Shown piece by piece: positions 33,488 through 41,956 of a stretch of DNA of 64,000 bases (the stretch's first letter is position 1; every line of letters starts with the position of its first letter). The stretch is from Spirochaetales bacterium. GTDB taxonomy: Bacteria; Spirochaetota; Leptospiria; Leptospirales; Leptonemataceae. The notes beneath the pieces were generated by a model. It searched no databases and was not told the origin of the DNA. It was given only the letters and a program-made list of their open reading frames with translations. The DNA is taken from assembly GCA_024233935.1 (NCBI GenBank), contig JACKOY010000004.1:264263-328262 (forward strand), written 5' to 3'. Both the position numbers and the translations under genes were made by a program.

Positions 33488-34518
33488 ACCACGCGGTAAT
33501 CAGACCATCTCCGGTCCGGAAACAAAGCGTGCTTTTTTGCAATCCAGCCCACGTGTCCGCCGTGGCGCGTCAGCTCGGCGGTGATGTGCGGCAACCGGCG
33601 CCAGTCCGTATCGTCCCAGCCGACCGGATGAATCATAGGATCGTCGCGTGAATGCAGGATCAGGCCCGGCACCTGCACGTTCTCAATGAACAGCCCCGAA
33701 GCACAATGGTTGTAGTACTCAAGCGCGCCCCGAAAACCTGCCGAAGGGGCCGTGAAGCGATGGTCGAACTCGAAGAAGGTTTTGATGTGCTTGAGTTCCC
33801 TTTCCAGATCGTTGAGGTGTCCGAATTTTCCGTGGCGAACTCGATTCTTGATGTCTTTCAAGAATATGTGCTGGTAGAGCCGACAGGGCGGGGAGTCCAG
33901 TAGCTGGCAGGATTTGATCAGCTCCAGGGGCGGGCTGACCGCCACAAACACGTCCGCCGCCGGTCGGCTGCGTTTTTTTGCCTTTGATAACGAACCGCGC
34001 TGGCGAAGCTGTCTGGTGCGTTCTTCTCGATCTTCGCCCAGCATCTTGATGACCACGTTTGCACCCAGGGAGAAGCCCACCACGGCGATTTCCGGAGAGA
34101 TGTGCTCGCGCGTAAAATCGAGCACGCTTTCGAGATCCACAGTCAGGCCGGCGTTGTACGGGTGGCGTGCGTAGGGTAAAGAGTTGCCGCAGCTACGCAT
34201 GTTCATGCGCACCACGTGAAATCCGGCCCGGAGCAGGCGTTCCGCCATCTTTACAATGTAGACCGATTCCGAACTGCCCTCGAGGCCGTGCAGAAGAACG
34301 ACCGCCGGCTTGGCGTGATGGGTTTCTTCCATGAATCTGTGCACGTACACCAGCAGTCTATCGCCGGTCGCATCCTGACACGGAATCACGGCCCGTTCGT
34401 TGAGCAAGCCCACCTTGCGCGGCATATAACCCGGGACTTTCGCCAGCAGGTGTCCTGAAATTGTCTGAAAGTGCTGGTTGCTCCCCATCAGCGGCGGGGA
34501 AAACGGAATGACATGCAC
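33451..34518 (-). CDS. Alpha/beta hydrolase of the YheT/EMB8 family
   Basis: A 355-residue hydrolase with the family N-terminus PFSPPLMGSNQHFQTI, oxyanion segment LLHGLEGSSES, nucleophile elbow GFSLGANV, catalytic Asp in LHSRDDPMI and His in HGGHVGW. Members act on lipids or esters; the substrate here is unknown. It starts with GTG at 34518; a later ATG at 34488 would remove the conserved PFSPP segment. It is divergent from thiG (80 bases between starts). Confidence 0.9.
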   Translation of the reverse strand: MHVIPFSPPLMGSNQHFQTISGHLLAKVPGYMPRKVGLLNERAVIPCQDATGDRLLVYVHRFMEETHHAKPAVVLLHGLEGSSESVYIVKMAERLLRAGFHVVRMNMRSCGNSLPYARHPYNAGLTVDLESVLDFTREHISPEIAVVGFSLGANVVIKMLGEDREERTRQLRQRGSLSKAKKRSRPAADVFVAVSPPLELIKSCQLLDSPPCRLYQHIFLKDIKNRVRHGKFGHLNDLERELKHIKTFFEFDHRFTAPSAGFRGALEYYNHCASGLFIENVQVPGLILHSRDDPMIHPVGWDDTDWRRLPHITAELTRHGGHVGWIAKKHALFPDRRWSDYRVVQFLCEWRDCLT

Positions 34519-34597
34519 GGGGAATCTCTGCTTCCGTCAATCAGAGCCGCAAGCAGAATTGCCGCTCTCTGCTCGGAACTCGCCTCCTTCAACTTGT

Positions 34598-35440
34598 ATG
34601 GGAACTATTCAGGAAATGCTGGCAGAGGCCGCCGAATGCGACCCACAGCCCCTCGAGATTGCCGGTCGCCGCTTTGTCTCACGGCTCTTCGTTGGCACCG
34701 GCAAATTTTCATCGAGCGCTGCCATGCGCCAGGCGATTGATGAGTCAGCCAGCGAAATGGTGACCGTGGCCCTGCGGCGGGTGGAGCTCAATCGGCCCAT
34801 GGACGCGCAGGATCCGGTTTCTGCGATCGACCGCAATCGTGTCATGCTTTTGCCGAATACTTCCGGGGCTCGTGACGCCGCCGAAGCAATCAAACTCGCG
34901 CATCTGGCACGGGAACTGGGCGGAGGCAACTGGCTCAAGCTGGAAGTCACTCCCGAGCCCCGCTATCTTTTGCCCGACCCGGTCGCCACCCTGGAAGCGG
35001 CCACGGCGCTCGTGAAGGACGGTTTCGTGGTCTTGCCCTACATCAATGCGGACCCCATTCTGGCCTTGAGGCTTCAAGATGTTGGCTGTGCTACGGTCAT
35101 GCCGCTGGGTTCGCCGATCGGGTCGAACCAGGGCATTCGTACGGAGGCCAGCCTGCGCATTATCATTGAGCAGGCGCGGGTTCCGGTTGTGGTGGACGCG
35201 GGTCTGGGCGCTCCATCCCACGCGGCCCGGGCCATGGAAATGGGGGCCGCCGCAGTTCTGGTGAATACGGCGCTCGCCGTTTCTGAAAATACCGGGCGCG
35301 CCGCCCGGGCCTTTGCCCTGGCGACTCTGGCCGGGCGCGAAGCCTTTCTGTACGGCGTGCGTGGCGTTGCGTCATCCGGCGCCTGGACCGAGGCGCGGGC
35401 CTCCAGTCCGCTGACCGGCTTTCTGGGAGGTGACCACTAG
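34598..35440 (+). CDS. thiG: Thiazole synthase ThiG
   Basis: Forms the thiazole phosphate ring of thiamine from deoxyxylulose 5-phosphate, dehydroglycine and ThiS thiocarboxylate. The 280-residue TIM-barrel protein shows RLFVGTGKFSS, the Schiff-base Lys114 in NWLKLEVTPEPRYLLPDP, MPLGSPIGSNQGI, and DAGLGAPSHAARAMEMGAAAVLVNTA. A frame is open to 34478; ATG 34598 gives the usual length with a short extension. It lacks adjacent thiS, thiF, thiE or thiC. No TPP riboswitch was seen upstream. It overlaps the next gene by one base. Confidence 0.94.
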   Translation: MGTIQEMLAEAAECDPQPLEIAGRRFVSRLFVGTGKFSSSAAMRQAIDESASEMVTVALRRVELNRPMDAQDPVSAIDRNRVMLLPNTSGARDAAEAIKLAHLARELGGGNWLKLEVTPEPRYLLPDPVATLEAATALVKDGFVVLPYINADPILALRLQDVGCATVMPLGSPIGSNQGIRTEASLRIIIEQARVPVVVDAGLGAPSHAARAMEMGAAAVLVNTALAVSENTGRAARAFALATLAGREAFLYGVRGVASSGAWTEARASSPLTGFLGGDH

Positions 35441-35925
35441 TGTTGCGTCGCATTCAGAGAATGCTAGCCGCCCGCCCTGTTGCCGATCAAAATCCGGTCG
35501 CACACGAACTGAGAAGTCTTGTGCCCGAAAATGACCGTTCTCTCGACATCGTAGCAGCGAAGATTGGTCTGGTGCTGCTCATGATCCATTCCGACCAGAA
35601 AGTCGAGCAGGACGAACGTGACTTTTTGGTTCGGCGCGTCCAGGCCGAACTGAGACTCGAAGGGCCGGACGCGACGCGCCTGGCGGATCAATTGCTCGAA
35701 ATTCCTGAAGAGCGCTTAGAACTGGTACACCTCGGACGCACCCTGGCGGGGGGCGTTTCGGAAGACGAACGTCGTGTCTTTCTGGGCGAATTGTTTGGTC
35801 TGGCAGCCTCGGACAGTGATTTTCACATGCTGGAAGAGCGCGACCTGCGCGTTCTGGCCGAGGCGCTACAGCTGACGCGCACGGATTTTGTTGCATTGAG
35901 GCGCGAAATCATGAACCGGGAGTAA
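35440..35925 (+). CDS. TerB-like helical protein
   Basis: A 161-residue soluble protein with the TerB/DjlA-N pattern: IGLVLLMIHSDQKVEQDERDFLVRRV in the first half and a second copy FLGELFGLAASDSDFHMLEERDLRVLAEAL, each an acid-lined helix pair. The family includes tellurite-resistance TerB, but here no other ter genes are present, so no resistance role should be read into it. GTG at 35440 shares its G with the thiG stop, and GGGAGG lies upstream. Confidence 0.8.
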   Translation: MLRRIQRMLAARPVADQNPVAHELRSLVPENDRSLDIVAAKIGLVLLMIHSDQKVEQDERDFLVRRVQAELRLEGPDATRLADQLLEIPEERLELVHLGRTLAGGVSEDERRVFLGELFGLAASDSDFHMLEERDLRVLAEALQLTRTDFVALRREIMNRE

Positions 35926-35938
35926 CACGGAGCGAAAC

Positions 35939-36199
35939 ATGTTTGCAGAATTAGGATTCCTATGGTTTATCATTGTTGGTTTGATCGCCGGCTGGATCGG
36001 CGGCAAGCTGATCAAGGGTCGCGGTTTCGGATTTATCGGCAACATCGTTGTGGGAGTGGTCGGTGCGTTGATCGGAGGCTGGCTCTTTGAGTCGCTTGAA
36101 ATTCGCATCGGTGGCTTTTTCATGTCCGTTGTGGCTGCGACCGTGGGCGCAGTGATCTTGCTCTATATTGTGCGGCTCATTGCCCGTGACGATCAATAG
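35939..36199 (+). CDS. GlsB/YeaQ/YmgE family membrane protein
   Basis: An 86-residue, three-helix membrane protein, with the family repeat of glycine-rich helices (LIAGWIGGKLIKGRGFGFIGNIVVGVVGALIGGWLF in part). The family, also called transglycosylase-associated, is stress-related and uncharacterised. It begins 13 bases after the TerB-like gene and is probably cotranscribed with thiG. Confidence 0.9.
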   Translation: MFAELGFLWFIIVGLIAGWIGGKLIKGRGFGFIGNIVVGVVGALIGGWLFESLEIRIGGFFMSVVAATVGAVILLYIVRLIARDDQ

Positions 36200-36225
36200 A
36201 AGCGGGGCTTACCTGCGGGTAACTA

Positions 36226-37059
36226 ATGAGCTGGCAGAACCTCGAAAACAAGAATCCGCAGTCTCTGGCGGAGGCACGCGTGCAACTGCACTACGCCGTA
36301 CAGCCGGCAGCCGCCGTTGGCATTTTCCTGCTTGAAGAACGGCCCGATTGGAGTCACGGCGCGCTTTCTTACGACCCCGGCGCCGGAGCGTTTTTCGGTC
36401 AGCCGCTCCCTGGAGATTTGCGTGCGGGACTGGACGTCGTCGGGCTGAAACTCGTACTCGAAAAATCCGGTCAGCGGATCGCCGAGAAGGACCTGGCCGG
36501 TTCCACCTACAACCAGGGTCTGGACTGGATGCAATCTCAGCTGCGCGACCAGGGAGTGGAGGGTAAACTCAAACGTCCCGAATATCCGGACTTTCCCGAT
36601 CACGCCCTTGCCGGAGAGGCTCGTTTCCAGGCCGGTCTGGAAACGGACCTGAAAGAACTCAGCCGCTACTTTGAGAATTCTCTGGCACTGCTAAACGATC
36701 TTGCGACCGCCAATGCGGGCGCCTCTCCGGTGCGCGTCTGGCCGCACCACTTTGACATCGCCACTCTCATATCGGTGCGCGAACCTTCGAAGCCGGGCGG
36801 CGAAGACGGGGTGTCTATCGGCGTTGGCCTTTCGCCGGGCGATCGGTCTTCGGCGGCCCCGTACTATTATGTGACCCCGTGGCCGTATCCCGACCGCGAC
36901 CAGTTGCCGGAACTCGGCTTCGGTCGCTGGAATACCGATGGCTGGGTGGGCGCCCTTTTGGAGGCCGGCGACATCGTGGGACAAATGAACCAAAAAGAAG
37001 CCGCCCAGGGCTTTCTTACTGACGCGGTTGCCGCCTGCACGAAACTGCTGGCCGTTTGA
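36226..37059 (+). CDS. Conserved-looking hypothetical protein
   Basis: A 277-residue soluble protein. Residues 1-130 contain a helical part; residues 160-260 contain VRVWPHHFDIATLISV, SIGVGLSPGD, PYYYVTPWPYP and FGRWNTDGWVGALLEA. I have seen this pattern in unnamed proteins of Bacteroidetes and Acidobacteria but know no function. The conserved His-His-Phe-Asp could be a metal or catalytic site. It starts at ATG 36226 and lies between the GlsB-like and Rieske-fusion genes on the same strand. Confidence 0.7.
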   Translation: MSWQNLENKNPQSLAEARVQLHYAVQPAAAVGIFLLEERPDWSHGALSYDPGAGAFFGQPLPGDLRAGLDVVGLKLVLEKSGQRIAEKDLAGSTYNQGLDWMQSQLRDQGVEGKLKRPEYPDFPDHALAGEARFQAGLETDLKELSRYFENSLALLNDLATANAGASPVRVWPHHFDIATLISVREPSKPGGEDGVSIGVGLSPGDRSSAAPYYYVTPWPYPDRDQLPELGFGRWNTDGWVGALLEAGDIVGQMNQKEAAQGFLTDAVAACTKLLAV

Positions 37060-37114
37060 GAACGCGCCATCGTACGGCGTTTGTTGATGGCGTAGACCCG
37101 AGCCCGGAGGGACC

Positions 37115-38728
37115 ATGAAAAAGATCGCAGTTGCCCGCTATTCGGATTTACAGCCGTTGACTCCGACGGCGGCGCTTGTTTCCAATACCGACCTGGTCGT
37201 TATCCGGCACGACGATGGCGCTTCCGTGCTTTACGGCCGTTGCCTGCATCGCGGCGCGCTTCTGGCCGACGGCCATGTCGATGGCGACAACCTCATCTGC
37301 GGCCTGCACGGCTGGGACTATCGCTTTCGCAGCGGCATCAGCGAGTACAAAAACGAAGAACGCCTGCCGCGCTTTTCTGCCTGGGTGGAAAACGACACGG
37401 TGCTCGTGGACCAGGACGAAGTCCGGGACTGGGAGCGGGAAAATCCCCAGCCCTACAAACGGGACACCTATCTCGGTCAGTATGCCGATGTGCATGGTGC
37501 GCCGGAAGAACCTTTCAATCGCGAAATCCAGAATCTCGCGCGCTTCGGACTCTCAAAGGTTGGCCACCACGGGCCCGTTTCCGCCATGGGCGTTTCCCGC
37601 GCCGACCTACCGGTCTGGGAACACATTCAAATTCAAACCGCACAACTACATCGCGCCCCGCTTTTTGACGACGCACCGGTCGGTACGGAACTCGTGATTG
37701 GCCCGCGTGCCAAAAGACCACTGCGCCTGGCGTTGCCTTTATTTGTTTCCGACATGAGCTTCGGCGCGCTTTCAGAAGAAGCCAAGGTTTCCCTGGCCCG
37801 GGGTGCCGAACTGGCCGGCACCGGTATTTGTTCGGGCGAAGGCGGCATGCTGCCCGAGGAGCAAGCGGCAAACACACGCTACTTCTATGAACTGGCTTCG
37901 GCGGAGTTCGGTTTCGCTTTGGAAAAGCTAAAACACGTGCAGGCGTTTCATTTCAAGGGCGGGCAGGGTGCCAAGACCGGCACCGGCGGCCATCTGCCGG
38001 GCAACAAAGTACAGGGAAAAATCGCCGAGGTGCGCAACCTCAAACCTGGCGAACCGGCCATCTCTCCGTCTCACTTTCGCACACTCTCCAGCGCCACCGA
38101 CTTCAAGAAATTTGGCGATCGGGTGCGCTCCGAGACCGGCGGCATCCCGATTGGTTTTAAGCTTTCGGCCAACCACATCGAAGACAACATCGACTTCGCG
38201 ATCGAAGCCGGCGCCGATTACATCATTCTCGATGGTCGCGGAGGAGGAACCGGAGCAGCGCCTTTGATCTTTCGGGACAACATATCGATTCCGACGATTC
38301 CGGCTCTCGCGCGGGCCCGGGCGCATCTGGACCGTCTCGGAAAAAACGACATCACGCTCATCATCACCGGTGGCCTGCGAACGGCGGCCGACTTTGCCAA
38401 GGCCCTGGCCCTCGGCGCCGATGGCGTGGCGCTCTCCAATGCGGCGCTTCAGGCAATCGGTTGTTTGGGCATGCGGGCCTGTCACACCAACAACTGTCCG
38501 GTCGGCATTGCCACCCAAAAGCCGCTTTTGCGCGCGCGCCTCGAAATCGAAAAGTCGGCGGAGCAATTGGCGAGATTTCTTGAGAGCGCAGTGGAACTCA
38601 TGCAGGTGCTGGCCCGGGCCTGCGGGCACGACCATTTAAACAAATTTGAGAAACGTGATCTGGTTACCCTCGACCGCGACATGGCTTACCTCACCGGCAT
38701 CGAGTACGCGGGTGTGACACCGCTCTGA
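37115..38728 (+). CDS. Rieske domain-glutamate synthase-like FMN protein
   Basis: A 537-residue fusion. Residues 1-105 form a Rieske [2Fe-2S] domain with ligands Cys43-His45 and Cys62-His65. Residues 150-520 match the FMN-binding domain of glutamate synthase: SDMSFGALSEEAKVSLA, GICSGEGGM, FKGGQGAKTGTGGHLPG, LDGRGGGTGAAP, IITGGLRTAADFAKALALGADGV, and a cysteine segment CLGMRACHTNNCPVGIATQ that can hold a [3Fe-4S] cluster. It has no glutaminase domain, so it is probably not a normal GltB; a redox enzyme using the Rieske centre as electron entry is likely. Confidence 0.85.
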   Translation: MKKIAVARYSDLQPLTPTAALVSNTDLVVIRHDDGASVLYGRCLHRGALLADGHVDGDNLICGLHGWDYRFRSGISEYKNEERLPRFSAWVENDTVLVDQDEVRDWERENPQPYKRDTYLGQYADVHGAPEEPFNREIQNLARFGLSKVGHHGPVSAMGVSRADLPVWEHIQIQTAQLHRAPLFDDAPVGTELVIGPRAKRPLRLALPLFVSDMSFGALSEEAKVSLARGAELAGTGICSGEGGMLPEEQAANTRYFYELASAEFGFALEKLKHVQAFHFKGGQGAKTGTGGHLPGNKVQGKIAEVRNLKPGEPAISPSHFRTLSSATDFKKFGDRVRSETGGIPIGFKLSANHIEDNIDFAIEAGADYIILDGRGGGTGAAPLIFRDNISIPTIPALARARAHLDRLGKNDITLIITGGLRTAADFAKALALGADGVALSNAALQAIGCLGMRACHTNNCPVGIATQKPLLRARLEIEKSAEQLARFLESAVELMQVLARACGHDHLNKFEKRDLVTLDRDMAYLTGIEYAGVTPL

Positions 38729-38966
38729 GTCGGGAGGCCAGCACGTTTCGTTCGTTTCGGTACGCCTGGTCCTTCTACGCTACGGGGAGGTCGCATTCCG
38801 CGATCAGCAGAGCTTTCATGCGAGGCGCCTTCGACTATTTAATAGAAACGCTTTCGATCTCATTCGTTCCGCCACGCGCGAATGCAAGTTAACACGGCGA
38901 TTTCAAGCTCACGCAAGCACAAAACAATCGGGCCGGGCGGCGCTCCCGCGACCTGGTCTGAGCCGG

Positions 38967-39989
38967 CTATGCCAGGAACAGAAAATCTTTACCCTCGTGC
39001 TGGGCTGCTTGCCGGAGGCGTTGCCGGATGAGTCTTCGTGCGATTTCTCCCGGCACATAAGAGAGGATAAACGGTCGGCGGGCGTACGGAATTTCATCGG
39101 GAGCTATAATCGGACGACCGCGCCGTGTGTTTCCGATTTTGCGCGGATCGATATCGATAAAGGCTTCGATGGTCAGGCCCTGTTCCTCAAGCAGCGGTGA
39201 AAAACGTCGACTGACCCGGCCGGCGCCCCAGATCAGGAGGGGACGTCGTGACCCCGCTATCGTTCTGTTCCAGCGCTCGACGAAGAAATGCGCCTTTGTT
39301 CGGTGGAAGGCCATTTCGCTGTAGCGCGTGTCGGTGCGCGTGAGGCGCCCGGCACTGTCCTGCCAGGTAAGCAGCGTTTGCGGTAGCTTCCGGAAGCGTG
39401 CACCGCTTTCCAGCAGACGCAGCCAGAGTTCGTAGTCCTCAGGGAAGTCACCGTTTCGATAACCACCCTGGGCCAGCAAAACCTCGCGGCGCAACACCAT
39501 GCTGGGGTGCACCAGGGGCGACTCCACAAAGCGATTCAAAAAGATCGCACGATGGCCGAGCAGACGGTTCTGCCAGTCGACGTAGCGCGCGAGGCCTTCG
39601 GATTGCGGGAGCGTCGAACAAAAGCCCACCCGGCAGGATACGCCGCCCAGCCCGGTGTCTTTCTGAAGCGCCCCGACCTGTAACTCCAACCGTTCTGTTG
39701 CGCTGAGATCGTCGGCGTCCATACGGGCAAGAAATGCGCCCCGGCTTTCCTTGAGGCCCAGATTGAGCGCGTCCACCAGGTCTGCTTCGGGAAGTTCGAA
39801 AGGCCGCAGCCGGGGATCGGACATGTGCCCGCCGATTTCCTGCATGGTTGCGGCGTCGCTACCGTTCGCAATGACCAGTAGCTCGAGGTTCCGGTAGCTC
39901 TGCGTAAGAATGCTCCGTATGGCCGCACTGACTGTCCTGGCGGCCCGATGGACCGGGAGCACCACACTGACCAGAGGCCCGGCATTCAC
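38967..39989 (-). CDS. Family 2 glycosyltransferase with C-terminal Rossmann-like domain
   Basis: A 340-residue fusion. Residues 1-215 are GT-A: VSVVLPVHRAARTVSAAIRSIL, the nucleotide-metal motif MDADD, and the acceptor-side EDYELWLRL (ED acidic pair). Residues 255-340 (PLLIWGAGRVSRRFSPLLEEQG, AFIDIDPRKIG) look like the nucleotide-binding domain found in PglD-type sugar acyltransferases. It probably decorates surface polysaccharide. I choose GTG at 39989; a TTG at 40025 would add 12 residues. It is divergent from the BNR lipoprotein gene. Confidence 0.85.
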   Translation of the reverse strand: MNAGPLVSVVLPVHRAARTVSAAIRSILTQSYRNLELLVIANGSDAATMQEIGGHMSDPRLRPFELPEADLVDALNLGLKESRGAFLARMDADDLSATERLELQVGALQKDTGLGGVSCRVGFCSTLPQSEGLARYVDWQNRLLGHRAIFLNRFVESPLVHPSMVLRREVLLAQGGYRNGDFPEDYELWLRLLESGARFRKLPQTLLTWQDSAGRLTRTDTRYSEMAFHRTKAHFFVERWNRTIAGSRRPLLIWGAGRVSRRFSPLLEEQGLTIEAFIDIDPRKIGNTRRGRPIIAPDEIPYARRPFILSYVPGEIARRLIRQRLRQAAQHEGKDFLFLA

Positions 39990-40094
39990 ACGGCAGCCTG
40001 GCCGGGGTGGCGCAGCTGGCAACAATCACACAATCCTGTGCGATTGCGCTTGCCAGCCGGCCTGGTCAGGCGCACCCGTTCCCGGGACACGAAC

Positions 40095-41117
40095 ATGAGC
40101 CTTGCGCGCGCCTTTCTGGTTTGTTTGATTTTCAGTTCGCTCGCGTCGTCTTGCGTCGAAACGGACTGCGTGCGCAGTGACACCTTTGAGTGCTCGGACT
40201 ACGGCATTGTTCTTTCTCTGGCTTCGTTTCGAAACAAACCGTACTTCATTGCTACCGGCGATGCGGGCCGAATCGTGATTTCCGAGGACAACGGGCTTTC
40301 CTACGTGGAGCGCACCTTACCAACGGCGAACAACCTGGCCGGAGCCGCAACAAACGGCAACGGGACCTGGGTGGTGGTTGGAGGGGGAGTCAGCGGCGAG
40401 AGCTTTTATTCGCTCGATCGGGGTTTGAGTTGGTCGGTCGCAACTCTACCTGCGTCACCCTCTACGCGGCAGGACGTTACCTACGGCGCCGGTTGGTTTG
40501 TCAGTGTTGGCAGCGGTGGCCAGATCTACCTGTCGAACGACGGCATGACCTGGGGCGCCACGACCTCCCCAACCGCGAATATCTTGCGCTCGGTGGAATA
40601 TCTGAACGGCCAATTCGTCGCCGGAAGCGATACGGGGCCCACGATCATTCGCTCGACGAATGGTCTCAGCTGGCAGCTTGCCACCACGCCTCCGGGCGCG
40701 CCGGTTTTCGACATTGCGAGCGATCCTCAGGGCCGCCTTCTGGTTTGTGGCAACGCGGCCGTGAAGGCCTCGTTCAGTACCACGGCCGGCGACAGCTGGG
40801 TCGACGCCACCGTCAGTCCGGCTCAGAACGTGTTCGGAGCCGGCTATCTCAACGGCCGTCTGATCTGCGCGGGGCTCACCGGCAACGTATTTACCAGCAC
40901 CGACGGGGGCGCCAACTGGGGATTGGCCGCCACCGGCGGAACAAGCATCAACGATGTGGCCTACAGTGCGACTGTTGCCATTGGCGCCGGGGTTGGGGCC
41001 GGCTTCACCTATCGCAGCACCGATGCGATTACCTGGACGGTGGTCACAGCTCCGACCGGCGCGCTTTTTAATCGAATTGGTTTTCTCGAAGAACGCCAGC
41101 TCTTTCTGCCGCCATAA
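40095..41117 (+). CDS. BNR-repeat lipoprotein (paralogue of 19567-20622)
   Basis: A 340-residue predicted lipoprotein, signal ending in IFSSLASSC (Cys20). The body repeats aspartate-box motifs about every 45 residues: SEDNGLSY, SLDRGLSW, SNDGMTW, STNGLSW, TTAGDSW, STDGGANW, STDAITW. It has the same build as the protein at 19567, including a Cys-rich start after the signal. A seven-bladed propeller on the outer surface or in the periplasm is likely; the ligand is unknown. ATG 40095 places the signal at the N-terminus; the frame upstream to 39948 overlaps the divergent glycosyltransferase gene. Confidence 0.82.
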   Translation: MSLARAFLVCLIFSSLASSCVETDCVRSDTFECSDYGIVLSLASFRNKPYFIATGDAGRIVISEDNGLSYVERTLPTANNLAGAATNGNGTWVVVGGGVSGESFYSLDRGLSWSVATLPASPSTRQDVTYGAGWFVSVGSGGQIYLSNDGMTWGATTSPTANILRSVEYLNGQFVAGSDTGPTIIRSTNGLSWQLATTPPGAPVFDIASDPQGRLLVCGNAAVKASFSTTAGDSWVDATVSPAQNVFGAGYLNGRLICAGLTGNVFTSTDGGANWGLAATGGTSINDVAYSATVAIGAGVGAGFTYRSTDAITWTVVTAPTGALFNRIGFLEERQLFLPP

Positions 41118-41381
41118 CGCTTCTCGTCTCTGCATTTCTCTTTGTGCACTTCGAGCGCAGTGCCCTGAAGCAGGCCTTTGCCCACGAAGGTCCGAGCATG
41201 GTCGAGATCATTTCCGACCCGCTTTTGATTTGATGCTCCCGGCCGGCACACAAGCAGAAGCGATAGGTCCGCCTCAGCGCACGTCAGCCTGCGCTTTACG
41301 TTTCGATGGCCGCCCATAATTCGATCCGGCCCGTTTTTCTGCTTGTAAGCTGAGCGGCCCGTTTCACTTTCCTGGGTCGTT

Positions 41382-41954
41382 ATGCGGCAGCAGTGGGTAG
41401 ATCTCTTTTCAGGCATGGCGCGGGGTTCCATTCCCTTCGACGGCACCGGCATGATTCTGGACGCAAAGTTCGATCCTAACTCGAACTATGCGATTTTCGA
41501 GATTATCTGGTTCAAGAATGTAAAAAACATAATACCGTCGGACGACTCCGTCACTTTCCAGTCCGATGGGCATAAGATCTTCCTCATGTACGAACCCCAG
41601 AGCTTCACGGCCCGCTACATGGAACCCTACCTTCGCGAGGACGGGCGCAAGATACCGATGCGCTTCAACGAACTTGCCAAAATCGAACTCGATAATCGCG
41701 ACTCGGTTTTCGTCTCACTCAAACCCTATACGAGTCATGGTAGTTTTACTGTGGAAGCCCCTGCTCGCGGCAATCTGGTCTACTATTTCTTTGACACGGG
41801 CGAAGTGGCCGATGGTGAGGCCGCCCTGCGAAACCTTCATCTTTTTTTGGTCACGGTGTTAAAAGATGACTTCCGGCTAAAACGCCAATACGTTGACCAG
41901 GTCACTGAGGTTCTCCGTCAGAATTTTGATTATCTCAAGTCGCTTCAGAATTAG
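41382..41954 (+). CDS. Hypothetical cytoplasmic protein
   Basis: A 190-residue protein without signal or membrane segment, mixed alpha/beta, ending in a helical tail (QYVDQVTEVLRQNFDYLKSLQ). No family recognised. It starts at ATG 41382 and ends 2 bases before the hybrid kinase GTG, so the two are probably coupled and may work together. The 264 bases upstream hold no gene or clear signal. Confidence 0.7.
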   Translation: MRQQWVDLFSGMARGSIPFDGTGMILDAKFDPNSNYAIFEIIWFKNVKNIIPSDDSVTFQSDGHKIFLMYEPQSFTARYMEPYLREDGRKIPMRFNELAKIELDNRDSVFVSLKPYTSHGSFTVEAPARGNLVYYFFDTGEVADGEAALRNLHLFLVTVLKDDFRLKRQYVDQVTEVLRQNFDYLKSLQN

Positions 41955-41956
41955 AG

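Noticed and set aside
34519..34597. TPP riboswitch before thiG
   Set aside because: No CTGAGA or matching aptamer segments, and the gap is shorter than the aptamer normally requires.
35440..35925. Tellurite-resistance locus
   Set aside because: Only a TerB-like fold is present; no TerC, TerD or TerZ-type genes occur nearby.
38729..38966. tRNA or small RNA gene in the gap
   Set aside because: No cloverleaf or T-loop consensus (GGTTCRA) could be found on either strand, and no terminator follows.
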